Notes: generated by a model from the sequence alone, not told the origin. A stretch of DNA of 64,000 bases from an uncultured Eubacterium sp. (GCA_910584065.1 CAJTZN010000002.1:1-64000); one strand, 5' to 3'; counted from the stretch's first letter, positions 8,481 through 16,911 are shown. Program-made: numbers and translations.

Positions 8481-9303
8481 TTGGATCCTGGTCATTGTAC
8501 TGATCGTGGCATCCCTGTTTTTCCTGTTTCCGGTCATCTGGATGCTCGCGAATTCGTTTAAGCCGGACGCGGCGATCACCAGTGACATGAACTCCTTCCG
8601 GGCGTTTGTACCGCCGGCCCTGAATGGAAACTTTCTCGACAATTATGTGAAGATACTGACGGACACCTCGTTTGTCAGGTATATGCTAAATACATTGTTT
8701 TATGCGGCGGTACTTATCGTACTCGGCGTGATCGTAAACGGACTGGCCGGATACGCGCTGGCAAAGATCAAGTTTCCGTTTCGCGAGCGCTGGCTGATGA
8801 TCATCATGCTTTTGATGATCGTGCCGATGGAAACGATCATTACGATCCATTTCCTGTTTATCGCGAAGCTGGGACTGCTGAATACGGTGATCGGCTACAT
8901 TCTTCCGATGATCGTAAATCCGTTTAATATCTTTTTGTTCCGGCAGGTGTTTGTCAGTCTTCCGGATGATGTGTACGAGGCGGCGCAGCTGGACCACTGC
9001 AGGCCGATCAAGTATTTCTTTACGATGGTGCTGCCGATGTCCAGAAGCGTGGTGGCCACAGTCAGCGTATTTACATTTTTAAATGTCTGGAATGATTATC
9101 TCTGGCCGTCGCTCGTATTTACATCGGGAGATCTGCTGACCGCGCAGATCGGACTCAATGCGATCACGTCAAATGACAATACGACGATGGGGCAGAAGCT
9201 GGCGGTGATCACGATGATCACGATACCAGTCATTATCATATATTCACTGTTTTCCAAGCAGATTGTAGAAGGCGTTGTGTCAACCGGTTCAAAGGAGGGT
9301 TAA
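8452..9303 (+). CDS. ABC sugar transporter permease, MalG type
   Basis: A 283-residue second permease subunit with six predicted helices and the EAA motif EAAQLDHCRPIKYFFTMVLP. TAAGGAGGAAAAAG immediately precedes the ATG at 8452, which lies inside the end of the MalF-type gene, so the two are translationally coupled. The N-terminal helix WILVIVLIVASLFFLFPVIW and the following W-x-LANSFKP segment are typical of MalG-like CUT1 proteins. It forms the heterodimeric pore with the preceding gene product. Confidence 0.92.
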   Translation: MLTKKQRRNNWILVIVLIVASLFFLFPVIWMLANSFKPDAAITSDMNSFRAFVPPALNGNFLDNYVKILTDTSFVRYMLNTLFYAAVLIVLGVIVNGLAGYALAKIKFPFRERWLMIIMLLMIVPMETIITIHFLFIAKLGLLNTVIGYILPMIVNPFNIFLFRQVFVSLPDDVYEAAQLDHCRPIKYFFTMVLPMSRSVVATVSVFTFLNVWNDYLWPSLVFTSGDLLTAQIGLNAITSNDNTTMGQKLAVITMITIPVIIIYSLFSKQIVEGVVSTGSKEG

Positions 9304-9307
9304 AGCT

Positions 9308-10408
9308 ATGAGTTTTATTGAATTGAAAAATGTATGCAAGAAATACGATAAGACGGATAAAAACGCGGTGACGGATTTCAATTTAGCGATCGAGGAGAAA
9401 GAGTTTATCGCTTTTGTCGGGCCGTCCGGCTGCGGGAAATCGACAACGCTGCGGATGATCGCCGGATTTGAGGAGATCAGCAGCGGGGAACTGTTTATCG
9501 ATGGAAAAAAGATGAATGAAGTGGCGCCGATGGACCGGGGAATTTCCATGGTATTTCAGAATTATGCGCTGTATCCCCATATGACGGTGGAGAAAAATAT
9601 TTCTTACGGATTGAAAAATATGAAGGTGCCGGCGGGCGAGATCCGGAAAAAGGTAGACTGGGCCATTGAGATCCTGGGCCTGGAAGAATACCGCAGCCGC
9701 AAACCAAAAAATCTGTCCGGCGGGCAGAGACAGAGGGTGGCTCTCGGACGGGCGATCGTGAAAAACCAGAAAGTGTTTCTGATGGATGAGCCGTTGTCCA
9801 ATCTGGATGCCAAACTCCGTGTCAGTATGAGAAATGAGATCAGCAAGCTGCACCGCGAACTGGGGAGCACGACCATTTACGTGACACACGACCAGGTGGA
9901 AGCGATGACGATGGCGGACCGGATCGTGATCATGAAGGACGGCGTTGTGCAGCAGACCGGAGAGCCGATGGAATTGTATGAACATCCGTGTAATAAATTT
10001 GTGGCAGGTTTTATCGGTTCCCCGCAGATGAATTTCTATGATGTCCGCTTGGAAGAAAACGGCATTGTCTGTTCCGGCGGGGAGAGGATCACGCTGCCGG
10101 ATACCGTTATCGCCAAATTGCGAGGGTTTGATCATGTGATCATGGGGATCCGCGGCGAGGATATTAAATTTGACGATCAGAATCTGGATGTATATAAGGA
10201 GACGAGGCAGCAGGCGCTCATTGAGAATACGGAGATTATGGGGAATGAAAATAACCTGTATTTCAAATTTGGCGGGATCACGTCGGTGGCCAGGGTTTCA
10301 AAATATGAAGTCAGCAGGATTGGCGACCGCGTGGATTTTGTGATGATGCCACATAAGATGCACTTCTTTCATCCGGAGACGGAACAGGCGATCGGAGAGC
10401 AGGGATAA
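9308..10408 (+). CDS. ABC sugar transporter ATPase, MsmK/UgpC type
   Basis: A 366-residue ATPase that drives the importer. It has Walker A GPSGCGKST, the Q-loop segment FQNYALYPHM, the signature LSGGQRQRVALGRA, Walker B VFLMDEPLSNLD and the H-loop VTHDQ. The last 120 residues form the OB-fold/TOBE regulatory domain of CUT1 ATPases, with MGIRGEDIKF. AAAGGAGGGTTAAAGCT precedes the ATG at 9308. In many Firmicutes one such ATPase serves several importers; here a dedicated copy sits inside the operon. Confidence 0.93.
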   Translation: MSFIELKNVCKKYDKTDKNAVTDFNLAIEEKEFIAFVGPSGCGKSTTLRMIAGFEEISSGELFIDGKKMNEVAPMDRGISMVFQNYALYPHMTVEKNISYGLKNMKVPAGEIRKKVDWAIEILGLEEYRSRKPKNLSGGQRQRVALGRAIVKNQKVFLMDEPLSNLDAKLRVSMRNEISKLHRELGSTTIYVTHDQVEAMTMADRIVIMKDGVVQQTGEPMELYEHPCNKFVAGFIGSPQMNFYDVRLEENGIVCSGGERITLPDTVIAKLRGFDHVIMGIRGEDIKFDDQNLDVYKETRQQALIENTEIMGNENNLYFKFGGITSVARVSKYEVSRIGDRVDFVMMPHKMHFFHPETEQAIGEQG

Positions 10409-10416
10409 GGAGGTTT

Positions 10417-11892
10417 ATGATGACGGAACTAGAAAAGGCAGATCAGTATCGGGAGCAAAACCGGGTGGAGGCAGGTGAAAAACCGGTATTTCATATGACT
10501 CCTCCTGTGGGCTGGATGAACGATCCAAACGGTTTTTCCATCTTTCAGGGAACCGTCCATCTGTTTTACCAGTATCATCCGTACAGTGAGGAGTGGGGGC
10601 CGATGCACTGGGGACACTGTACGACGAAAGATTTTGTGAAATGGAGGGAACTGCCGGTTGCATTGGCGCCGGATCAGGGGTATGACGCTGCTGGGTGTTT
10701 TTCCGGCAGTGCCATTGAGACGGAAGAGGGTCATGCCCTTCTTTATACCGGGGTGATGGAACGGGAGAGGGAGGATGGTTCGAAAGAGGTGGTCCAGCAT
10801 CAGTGTCTGGCGGTCGGAGACGGCGTTCATTACAAAAAGGTGAGCGAAAATCCGGTCATTCCGGCCGGACAGCTTCCGGAAGGGTTTTCCACAGAGGATT
10901 TCCGGGATCCGAAAATCTGGCGGGAACAGGGCACGTATTATCTGGTGGCAGGTAATAAAAATGAGAAACAGAATGGCCAGGTTGTTTTGTTTGCGTCAGA
11001 GGATCTGAGGAGTTGGCGGTATGTGTCTGTGTTGGCAGATAACCGGGGAAAATATGGCAGTATGTGGGAATGTCCGGATTTCTTTCCCTTGGGAAATAAG
11101 TATGTGTTAGTTGTTTCCCCGCAGGATATGCAGTCGGACGGGGCGGAGTTCCACAACGGGAATCAGGCAGCCGCCCTGATCGGGGAATACGACAGGGAGC
11201 ATGGTCATCTGCTCGAAGAGCAGGTAATCTCCCTCGACTATGGAACGGATTTTTACGCGCCGCAGACAATGGAAACAGAAGATGGACGGCGGATCATGAT
11301 CGCGTGGATGCAGTCATGGGATATGAACATTAAGCCGGCCGGGCAGAGATGGAATGGGATGATGACGATTCCGAGAGAACTCACGCTGCGGGACGGCAGG
11401 CTGTACCAGAAGCCGGTCAGGGAGATCGAACGTTACCGCACGGAACCGGTGGCCTATGTGGACAGGGAAATCTCGGGCAGATGTGAACTGCCGGGAATCC
11501 GGGGACGGGTGCTCGATCTGACGATCGAATTACAGGAGGGGGACTACCGGGAATTTATCGTTTCTTTTGCGGGGAACGAGAGGTATCATACCAGTTTCCG
11601 CTATGTCCGCGATACGCAGACGATCGAATTTGACCGGACATATTCCGGTATAACCCGGGATGTGGTGTGCCAGCGGAGCATGAGGATAAAAAAAGCGGAG
11701 AAAACGTTGAAACTTCGACTCATCTTCGACCGATTTTCCGTGGAGCTGTTCGTCAATGACGGCGCACAGACATTTACGTCTACGTTTTACACGCCTCTGG
11801 AGGCGGAGGATATCGTATTAGAGTGTGACAAAAAAGCAATAATAAATGTAGAGAAATATAGCATTTCCGTGGAGGATGACCGCTGTGGATGA
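10417..11892 (+). CDS. GH32 beta-fructofuranosidase / sucrose-6-phosphate hydrolase
   Basis: A 491-residue cytoplasmic enzyme that releases fructose from sucrose or short fructans. GH32 hallmarks are the nucleophile D36 in WMNDPNG, the transition-state stabilising D164 in FRDPK, and the acid/base E218 in WECPD. An N-terminal five-blade propeller (about 25-330) is followed by the C-terminal beta-sandwich, ending with the usual RLIFDRFSVELFVNDG. AAGGAGG at 10407-10413 precedes two tandem ATGs (10417 and 10420). There is no signal peptide, so it acts on imported sugar. Because uptake here is by ABC transport rather than a PTS, unphosphorylated sucrose or fructo-oligosaccharide is the more likely substrate than sucrose 6-phosphate. 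Confidence 0.93.
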   Translation: MMTELEKADQYREQNRVEAGEKPVFHMTPPVGWMNDPNGFSIFQGTVHLFYQYHPYSEEWGPMHWGHCTTKDFVKWRELPVALAPDQGYDAAGCFSGSAIETEEGHALLYTGVMEREREDGSKEVVQHQCLAVGDGVHYKKVSENPVIPAGQLPEGFSTEDFRDPKIWREQGTYYLVAGNKNEKQNGQVVLFASEDLRSWRYVSVLADNRGKYGSMWECPDFFPLGNKYVLVVSPQDMQSDGAEFHNGNQAAALIGEYDREHGHLLEEQVISLDYGTDFYAPQTMETEDGRRIMIAWMQSWDMNIKPAGQRWNGMMTIPRELTLRDGRLYQKPVREIERYRTEPVAYVDREISGRCELPGIRGRVLDLTIELQEGDYREFIVSFAGNERYHTSFRYVRDTQTIEFDRTYSGITRDVVCQRSMRIKKAEKTLKLRLIFDRFSVELFVNDGAQTFTSTFYTPLEAEDIVLECDKKAIINVEKYSISVEDDRCG

Positions 11893-11915
11893 AACTTGTC
11901 ATGGCGGAATGATTC

Positions 11916-11951
11916 CTGACGGAATAATTTCTGGTGAAATAATTCCGTCAG
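11916..11951 (+). other. Intercistronic hairpin in the sucrose operon
   Basis: CTGACGGAATAATTTC (11916-11931) pairs perfectly with GAAATAATTCCGTCAG (11936-11951) around the loop TGGT: a 16-bp uninterrupted stem. It lacks a following T-run, so it is not a standard terminator. Between a hydrolase and a kinase gene it could be an RNA-processing or stability element that sets their relative expression. Confidence 0.65.
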
Positions 11952-11976
11952 AAATAGAAAGAAAGAGGGTGATCTT

Positions 11977-12945
11977 TTGGATCGATTTGATGTAGTCGCG
12001 CTGGGAGAACTGCTGGTGGATTTTACGGAACATGGGGTGAGCGCCCAGAATAATCCGGTATTTGAAGCAAATCCGGGCGGCGCGCCCTGCAACGTTCTGG
12101 CCATGCTGCAAAAGCTTGGCGCAAAAACCGCATTTATCGGAAAAGTGGGGAAGGATTCTTTTGGGAAGCAGCTGAGGGAAGTGGTAGCAGCGCAGGGGAT
12201 CGATACGCGGAACCTGATGACCGATGTCAAAGTGACGACGACGCTGGCTTTCGTGCAGACGGCGCCGGATGGGGAACGGGATTTTTCTTTTTACCGTAAT
12301 CCGGGGGCAGATCTGATGTTGACAGAATCGGATGTGGATCGTTCCCTATTGCAAAATACCCGGCTGTTTCATTTCGGAAGCCTGTCGATGACCGCGCAGG
12401 GAGTGGAGGCGGCAACGAAACTGGCGGTCGAGACAGCGAAGGGCGCCGGAGCGTTGATTTCTTTTGATCCGAATCTGCGTCCGCCCCTTTGGGAGAGTCT
12501 GGATGTGGCAAGGGAGAAGATCGCGTACGGGATCAGCCAGTGCCATATTTTAAAAATTTCGGACGAGGAAATTTCCTTTTTTACCGGAAGTGCAGACGTA
12601 GATGAGGGGGTTTCCATGATACAGGAACGGTATCGCACACCGCTCGTTTTTGCCACAATGGGGAAAAAGGGGAGCCGGGTGTATTATGACGGGAGCCGGA
12701 TGGAGTGTGGACCTTTTTTGAATGAACGTACGGTAGAGACAACAGGCGCCGGGGATACGTTTATGGCTTGTGTGCTGCACGGGGTTTTGGAACACGGGCT
12801 GGATCATCTGGATGAAAAGAAATTGTATGCGATGCTGGAGTTTGCCAATGCGGCTTCTTCGATCATCACAACGAGAAAAGGCGCGCTGAAAGTTATGCCG
12901 GAGGAGCGCGAGGTATGGGATTTTATCCAGGAAAGGAAGGGATAG
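11977..12945 (+). CDS. Fructokinase, PfkB/ribokinase family
   Basis: A 322-residue kinase that phosphorylates fructose released by the GH32 enzyme to fructose 6-phosphate. Family signatures are the N-terminal DVVALGELLVDF, the di-glycine region NPGGAPCNVL, GRxG-like AFIGKVGKDSFG, SFDPNLRPPLW, and the C-terminal anion-hole and catalytic aspartate motif ETTGAGDTFMACV. The start is the TTG at 11977 after GAAAGAGGGTGATCTT; no better ATG exists upstream. It lies 84 bases after the GH32 gene, behind a long hairpin. A weak TTG start together with the hairpin suggests that its level is kept below that of the hydrolase. Confidence 0.93.
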   Translation: MDRFDVVALGELLVDFTEHGVSAQNNPVFEANPGGAPCNVLAMLQKLGAKTAFIGKVGKDSFGKQLREVVAAQGIDTRNLMTDVKVTTTLAFVQTAPDGERDFSFYRNPGADLMLTESDVDRSLLQNTRLFHFGSLSMTAQGVEAATKLAVETAKGAGALISFDPNLRPPLWESLDVAREKIAYGISQCHILKISDEEISFFTGSADVDEGVSMIQERYRTPLVFATMGKKGSRVYYDGSRMECGPFLNERTVETTGAGDTFMACVLHGVLEHGLDHLDEKKLYAMLEFANAASSIITTRKGALKVMPEEREVWDFIQERKG

Positions 12946-12948
12946 GAA

Positions 12949-13182
12949 ATGGAGAAAGTGAATGTTTTTTTAGGAAGTATCGAGCGGGTAAAGGATTTTG
13001 TATCCCATGTGACGCCGTTTGATGCGGATATGGATCTCGTCTGTGGCCGGTATGTCGTGGACGCCAAATCAATTTTGGGAATCTTTAGTATGGATCTGTC
13101 AAAGCCATTAGAGCTGCAGATCCATGCGGAGAGGGAAGAGGCGGAAAAGATTTTGGCATCGCTCGGGTCGTATACAAAATGA
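12949..13182 (+). CDS. HPr-like protein lacking the active-site histidine
   Basis: A 77-residue protein with the size and pattern of HPr, the phosphocarrier of the PTS. The regulatory serine loop is well conserved: S41 in DAKSILGIFSM corresponds to HPr Ser46 in the usual KSIMGVMSL. The catalytic loop is not. Where HPr has G-(I/L)-H-A-R-P, this protein has GSIERV, so the phosphorylatable His15 is replaced by isoleucine. It therefore cannot carry sugar-transport phosphate but could still be phosphorylated by HPr kinase and act as a CcpA co-effector, as Crh (Gln15) does in Bacillus. It starts three bases after the fructokinase stop and is the last gene before the terminator, so it belongs to the sucrose operon. 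The regulatory function is inference. Confidence 0.75.
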   Translation: MEKVNVFLGSIERVKDFVSHVTPFDADMDLVCGRYVVDAKSILGIFSMDLSKPLELQIHAEREEAEKILASLGSYTK

Positions 13183-13194
13183 GCATGGTCAGAA

Positions 13195-13247
13195 TATCTC
13201 CTGAAACTCTGTGCTTTCTGGGACAGGAGTTTCAGGAGAATATTTTT
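13195..13247 (+). terminator. Terminator of the sucrose/FOS operon
   Basis: TCTCCTGAAACTC (13197-13209) pairs with GAGTTTCAGGAGA (13227-13239) around a 17-base loop, followed by ATATTTTTG and a further T-run. It follows the HPr-like gene by 15 bases. Confidence 0.85.
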
Positions 13248-13256
13248 GATTGTTTT

Positions 13257-13529
13257 TTACAGGTGCTTTAGCAAATAAAAGATATACTCCACCTCGGCGG
13301 AATACCCGCCCGGCTTCCCCAGCAAAAAATCCGCCCCGACGCCCAGTATCCCCGCTATCTTTTCAATCTCATCCGTGCGGATATCCATGAGGCTTTCCAT
13401 ACAGATGTCCTGTCCGTTTCGGAGCGGGATCTCCCCGGCGATCCGTTCCGGAGAAATCCCGCGAATCTGACATAAATACAAAATCCGGTTACACAAAGCA
13501 GTGAGAAACTGCCCATTCTGCTCAGTCAT
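13257..13529 (-). CDS. Small helix-turn-helix-like protein
   Basis: A 90-residue soluble protein not firmly recognised. The segment ILYLCQIRGISPERIAGEI is followed by DEIEKIAGILGVGADFLLGK. This matches the spacing of small XRE/Cro domains, in which the final helix is followed by 'L.V..D.LL'. The middle recognition-helix region is unusual (PLRNGQDICMESLMDI). TATGGAGGAATAG precedes the ATG at 13529. It is monocistronic and convergent with the sucrose operon, stopping just past that operon's terminator. DNA binding is a guess; it could instead be a helical scaffold. Confidence 0.55.
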   Translation of the reverse strand: MTEQNGQFLTALCNRILYLCQIRGISPERIAGEIPLRNGQDICMESLMDIRTDEIEKIAGILGVGADFLLGKPGGYSAEVEYIFYLLKHL

Positions 13530-13604
13530 TCTATTCCTCCATACGATTTAAATTTATTTCAGTATAGAAAAACTTTGTTGCAATTCTTCGTCAGATTTCG
13601 CTTT

Positions 13605-15572
13605 TTAACAAATAAACCATTTGCCGGTGGCGATGTATTCCCCCTCATACTGCAGGCGGATGTCATACCGGCCGGCGGGTAATCCGTCCACGGGAACGGA
13701 TACGGCGTACACCATGTATGCAAATTTTTCGCCTGCCTGGTACGTATATGTGAAGTCTTTTTCCCATACCATGTTCTGGCCGGCCAAAAATACTTTGTCT
13801 ATTTTATGATCCTTTGCCTGTACAAGGATCAGATCGTCTGTCACGGAGATTTGGAACTTTTGGGAGGTGCGCTGTTTCCACTCGATGGTTTCTTCGTGTT
13901 CCGACCGGACGGGCGGTGTCAGCTTACCTTTGTGCACATCCAGTGGCCGGCTCCGCTTTTTGTCTGTGATATATTCTGTCAGACGGATCGGAACAGCCCG
14001 GAAGAATCCTTCTGTTATAAAGTATTTGCTCAACAACTCCCCGGTTTCGGCATTCCATTCGCTGATGCAGGCATGATCATGCAGATCGGAAGAATTTGCG
14101 GATCCCGCCATAGTAAAAAGACTGTTCTGCCTGCGGTCGAAATAGACATTTGATCTCGTAGGCGACAGTTCACAGGGGATGGCGAAGACCGTCCGGATTT
14201 TCTTTTCCTTCTCATCAATCTGGTAGAGACATCCGTAAGATTCCTGCCTGCCGTCATAATACCGGCTCTTTCGCTTTGTGATGCAGTGATTATCAAACAG
14301 CAGTATTGACATCGTTTCTTCTTGGCGATCCATGTGCAGGATTTCTACGGCATGCTGTTGGAAAAAATAGTGAAAACCGTCCCCGTCCGGCGCCAGCATT
14401 TTATGTTCCAGTTCCGTACCCTCATACAGATCCGGGGGTGCGGCCACCCACAGAACTTCGTTGGCGGACAGATTCAGTTTGGCGATGGTGTGGAGGTTTC
14501 GCAGGGAGATCAGGACATGATCCCTGTCACAACAATATATGGCGTTCAGATGTGCCCAGTCCTTTCGCTTCAGGTATTTTTGGGGAAACAGCGGCCCCAG
14601 ATCCCATTTTTCCACAATCTTTCCGTTCGCCGTATCATAACAGAGGATCGCGTCTTCCAGCCGGGAGCGAAGGGAACTGGCGGCCGCCAGGATTTCCCGG
14701 TTTTGACCGGACCCGGCTTCCGGGCGGGGCGTCAGACAGTGGTGGATGCCTCCACTCACATGAAAGACTTCGTGCACGCATCCTGAAAAATCCATTTCAT
14801 ACATGACATTGGAATGGGGATTAATATACGTAGGGGAATTTAATTTCCGATCGGGAAACATAAAGTGTCCGCCTTCATATAAATAGATGCCATACTGTCT
14901 GGGGAGACTCGCCAGATACCACCGGATCATACCGTCGCTGTCAAACGCATAGGTATAGCCTCTTAGCCCGCCGGTTACAAGGATCAGTTCGTCGTTCCGG
15001 TTTTTCATTTTCTCACAGGGGCAGATGACATTCTGTAATTTTTCCGGTAATGGTCTGGTTACGATCGTCAGGTTACGCTTCGCGACCGGTTTCATTTTCG
15101 CGGAAAACAGCGTTACTTCAACGATATTTTGTTCCGCGGCATACAGTCCCAGTACGGGGATCATATGCTGCCGGGTAAACGACTTCGTACAATAGGAAAT
15201 ACTTTTTTCCGCTGTCTTTCCCCGCACGTTATACTGGACGCGGCATTTTTCATCGGTTTCAAAGACGAGCATGCTGCAAAGAGGCACGTTACCGTAAGGA
15301 TTCTGGATGATCAGCATACGATCAAACGTAAAATGGAATTTTTGTAAAAGCCACTCCATCGCTTTTTCCTGTTTCCAGCTGTCCCATAACGGGTTTTTCT
15401 CCCTTGGCGCATTCGTTTTTTTGATCACATCATCCATGCCGGCGTCAATGAAGGAGTGAAATTTCCTTAGCCAGGCCCCGTTCCGGCATGTGTCCCGTTT
15501 CCATTTCCTTTTTACGGCAATTTTAGCGCTGTCCGGCGCAATGGATAAAAAACGAAAAATAGAATGGCTCAT
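13605..15572 (-). CDS. Arylsulfotransferase (ASST)-like protein
   Basis: A 655-residue protein resembling PAPS-independent aryl-sulfate sulfotransferases, which move sulfate between phenolic compounds. After an N-terminal region rich in basic residues (about 1-190) come propeller-like repeats with GYTYAFDSDGMIRWYL, IHHC (H276/H277), KDWAHLNAIYC (H341) and, later, FFQQHAVEI. The three histidine positions match the order of the catalytic histidines of the family, with DWxHxN the most characteristic. The last 90 residues form an Ig-like tail. No signal peptide is visible, whereas well-studied enzymes of this family are periplasmic, so cytoplasmic action on imported aryl sulfates is possible. The gene faces an XRE regulator across a perfect 32-bp palindrome. 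Activity is inferred; the family call is moderately strong. Confidence 0.72.
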   Translation of the reverse strand: MSHSIFRFLSIAPDSAKIAVKRKWKRDTCRNGAWLRKFHSFIDAGMDDVIKKTNAPREKNPLWDSWKQEKAMEWLLQKFHFTFDRMLIIQNPYGNVPLCSMLVFETDEKCRVQYNVRGKTAEKSISYCTKSFTRQHMIPVLGLYAAEQNIVEVTLFSAKMKPVAKRNLTIVTRPLPEKLQNVICPCEKMKNRNDELILVTGGLRGYTYAFDSDGMIRWYLASLPRQYGIYLYEGGHFMFPDRKLNSPTYINPHSNVMYEMDFSGCVHEVFHVSGGIHHCLTPRPEAGSGQNREILAAASSLRSRLEDAILCYDTANGKIVEKWDLGPLFPQKYLKRKDWAHLNAIYCCDRDHVLISLRNLHTIAKLNLSANEVLWVAAPPDLYEGTELEHKMLAPDGDGFHYFFQQHAVEILHMDRQEETMSILLFDNHCITKRKSRYYDGRQESYGCLYQIDEKEKKIRTVFAIPCELSPTRSNVYFDRRQNSLFTMAGSANSSDLHDHACISEWNAETGELLSKYFITEGFFRAVPIRLTEYITDKKRSRPLDVHKGKLTPPVRSEHEETIEWKQRTSQKFQISVTDDLILVQAKDHKIDKVFLAGQNMVWEKDFTYTYQAGEKFAYMVYAVSVPVDGLPAGRYDIRLQYEGEYIATGKWFIC

Positions 15573-15597
15573 ATGATTCCTCCTAAGTGCTGGTTAG

Positions 15598-15629
15598 CGT
15601 TATAAAGATAATATATTATCTTTATAACG
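15598..15629. promoter_or_regulatory. Perfect 32-bp palindrome upstream of the ASST-like gene
   Basis: CGTTATAAAGATAATA at 15598-15613 is followed at once by its exact reverse complement at 15614-15629. It lies 26 bases upstream of the ASST-like start and covers its likely -10 region. The even, gap-free symmetry and divergent XRE gene suggest an operator for a dimeric or tetrameric regulator. A degenerate relative (AGATAACTTATCATCT) lies at 15680-15695. Confidence 0.75.
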
Positions 15630-15710
15630 ATTGTTCCATTTTTCTATGGCATTTTTGTGGCAGAAAAAAGTTCTTTTTAGAGATAACTTATCATCTATAT
15701 AAATATAATC

Positions 15711-15739
15711 TTGCCCGGCTGAATTTGTTATACTATGAT
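15711..15739 (+). promoter_or_regulatory. Promoter of the XRE regulator
   Basis: TTGCCC (15711-15716) and TATGAT (15734-15739) are separated by 17 bases, 24 bases upstream of the regulator's ATG. The degenerate palindrome at 15680-15695 lies just upstream. Confidence 0.55.
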
Positions 15740-15762
15740 AGATGTAAGAAAGGAGTTAGATC

Positions 15763-16074
15763 ATGACGGTAGGAGAGAAAATAACATACTTTAGAAATAT
15801 GAAACATTATTCGGTGAATAAGCTGGCCAACCTGGCCGGGATTTCGCAAAGCTATCTGCGGGATATCGAACTTTTGAATAGAAATCCTACGATTGAGATC
15901 CTTACTTATATTTGTGATGCGCTTGAAATATCACTGGAAACTTTTTTTTCAGAAACAGAGACTCCGGATCCTTTTGACGATGCGTTGTATCAAAAAATTT
16001 CCTTGCTGACGCCCAGTCAAAAAGTATCTTTAACAAAATTTCTCGATACGATGATAAATCAGGAAAAGAGATAG
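15763..16074 (+). CDS. XRE-family transcriptional regulator
   Basis: A 103-residue protein made almost entirely of one Cro/C1-type helix-turn-helix. MTVGEKITYFRNMKHYSVNK leads into LANLAGISQSYLRDIELLNR and ends ICDALEISLETFF. The short acidic and basic tail (about residues 65-103) has no known effector domain. AAAGGAG precedes the ATG. It is divergent from the ASST-like gene, and the intervening 190 bases hold a perfect palindrome near that gene and a degenerate one near its own promoter. Control of both genes is therefore likely. Confidence 0.88.
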   Translation: MTVGEKITYFRNMKHYSVNKLANLAGISQSYLRDIELLNRNPTIEILTYICDALEISLETFFSETETPDPFDDALYQKISLLTPSQKVSLTKFLDTMINQEKR

Positions 16075-16112
16075 GGGGCAGTAAATCGCGCAGGCGGATC
16101 CCCAAAAAAAAA

Positions 16113-16145
16113 CCTGCCGCTATTTTTATAGCAGCAGGGGTTTTT
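16113..16145. terminator. Bidirectional terminator after the XRE gene
   Basis: CCTGCCGCTAT and ATAGCAGCAGG form an 11-base stem with one mismatch. GGTTTTTG follows on the plus strand, and a run of nine A's precedes it, giving T's on the minus strand for the convergent lipoprotein gene. Confidence 0.85.
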
Positions 16146-16183
16146 GTCTGGATCCAATTTGTATAAAAAGGATAAGATCCGCC

Positions 16184-16798
16184 TTATTTCAGTGTATAGG
16201 ATGCACTCTGCCCTTTTGATTTGAGCGTGAGTATCAAATCTTTCTTTGCCTTTGCCACTTCTTTTGGAACCTCAAAAGCAACGACGCCTTTCTCGGTCGT
16301 GAGCGGCTGGACTTTCCGTGCGATCATATCCTTGTCGTAGGCAAACAGAGTCGTGGGTTTGTACTCATAGCCGTCCTTGTAGATCAGAGTCGCGGTCGTC
16401 ATCTTGTCTTCATATCCGACTTTGGGAAGAAATTCTTCAACCTCTTTTCCCTCGTTGCGGACGGAAAGAGATACGACGATAAAGGCGTTTCCTTTTCCCG
16501 GTTTGAAATACTGATATTTTCCGTTTTGAATCTTCTTTTCAACAGAAGCTTTTTTGGCTGTGATCGTCCAATCGGCGAGCGGCATTTTGTCCCCTAGAGC
16601 GATAACAGTTTCCTCGGGCGCTGCGGTGCTTTCCTCCGGCGCAGCGGTTGCGGCAGCAGAAGCGGAATCGTCCTGAGAAGCCTGCGAGTCTGCGGACTGG
16701 GTTGTTGTCTGCGGTGTACCTGTTGATGGTTCGGTAGATGAACAGCCTGCCAGAACGAGCGCGCAGCAGGTTGTAAGTAGTAATGCTGTTTTTTTCAT
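16184..16798 (-). CDS. DUF4352-type lipoprotein
   Basis: A 204-residue lipoprotein of unknown role. The signal MKKTALLLTTCCALVLAGC carries a lipobox LAGC, so Cys19 should be lipidated. A Ser/Thr/Ala/Glu-rich linker (about 20-65) leads to an Ig-like DUF4352 domain beginning EETVIALGDKMPLADWTITA. That domain contains the FIVVSLSVRNEGKEVEEF strand typical of the family and ends in a strand with QSASYTLK. TGGAGGATAATC precedes the ATG at 16798. It is monocistronic and lies between two terminators. Such proteins are common on Firmicutes surfaces; partners cannot be deduced here. Confidence 0.85.
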   Translation of the reverse strand: MKKTALLLTTCCALVLAGCSSTEPSTGTPQTTTQSADSQASQDDSASAAATAAPEESTAAPEETVIALGDKMPLADWTITAKKASVEKKIQNGKYQYFKPGKGNAFIVVSLSVRNEGKEVEEFLPKVGYEDKMTTATLIYKDGYEYKPTTLFAYDKDMIARKVQPLTTEKGVVAFEVPKEVAKAKKDLILTLKSKGQSASYTLK

Positions 16799-16882
16799 GA
16801 TTATCCTCCATTTCGTAGTATCATATCCAAGGGATATATATTCTCTGAGAACGGTTTCCCTGGCTCCATCCTCAGCGCAACA

Positions 16883-16911
16883 AAAAAGTACGTCGTTCCA
16901 ACGTACTTTTT
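16883..16911 (-). terminator. Terminator of tRNA-Pro
   Basis: AAAAAGTACGT (16883-16893) pairs with ACGTACTTTTT (16901-16911). On the minus strand the stem ends in a T-run, directly after the tRNA 3' end. Confidence 0.75.

Noticed and set aside
9383..10135. 250-codon open frame on the minus strand
   Set aside because: It is antisense to the sugar ABC ATPase with complete Walker and signature motifs, and shows no domain.
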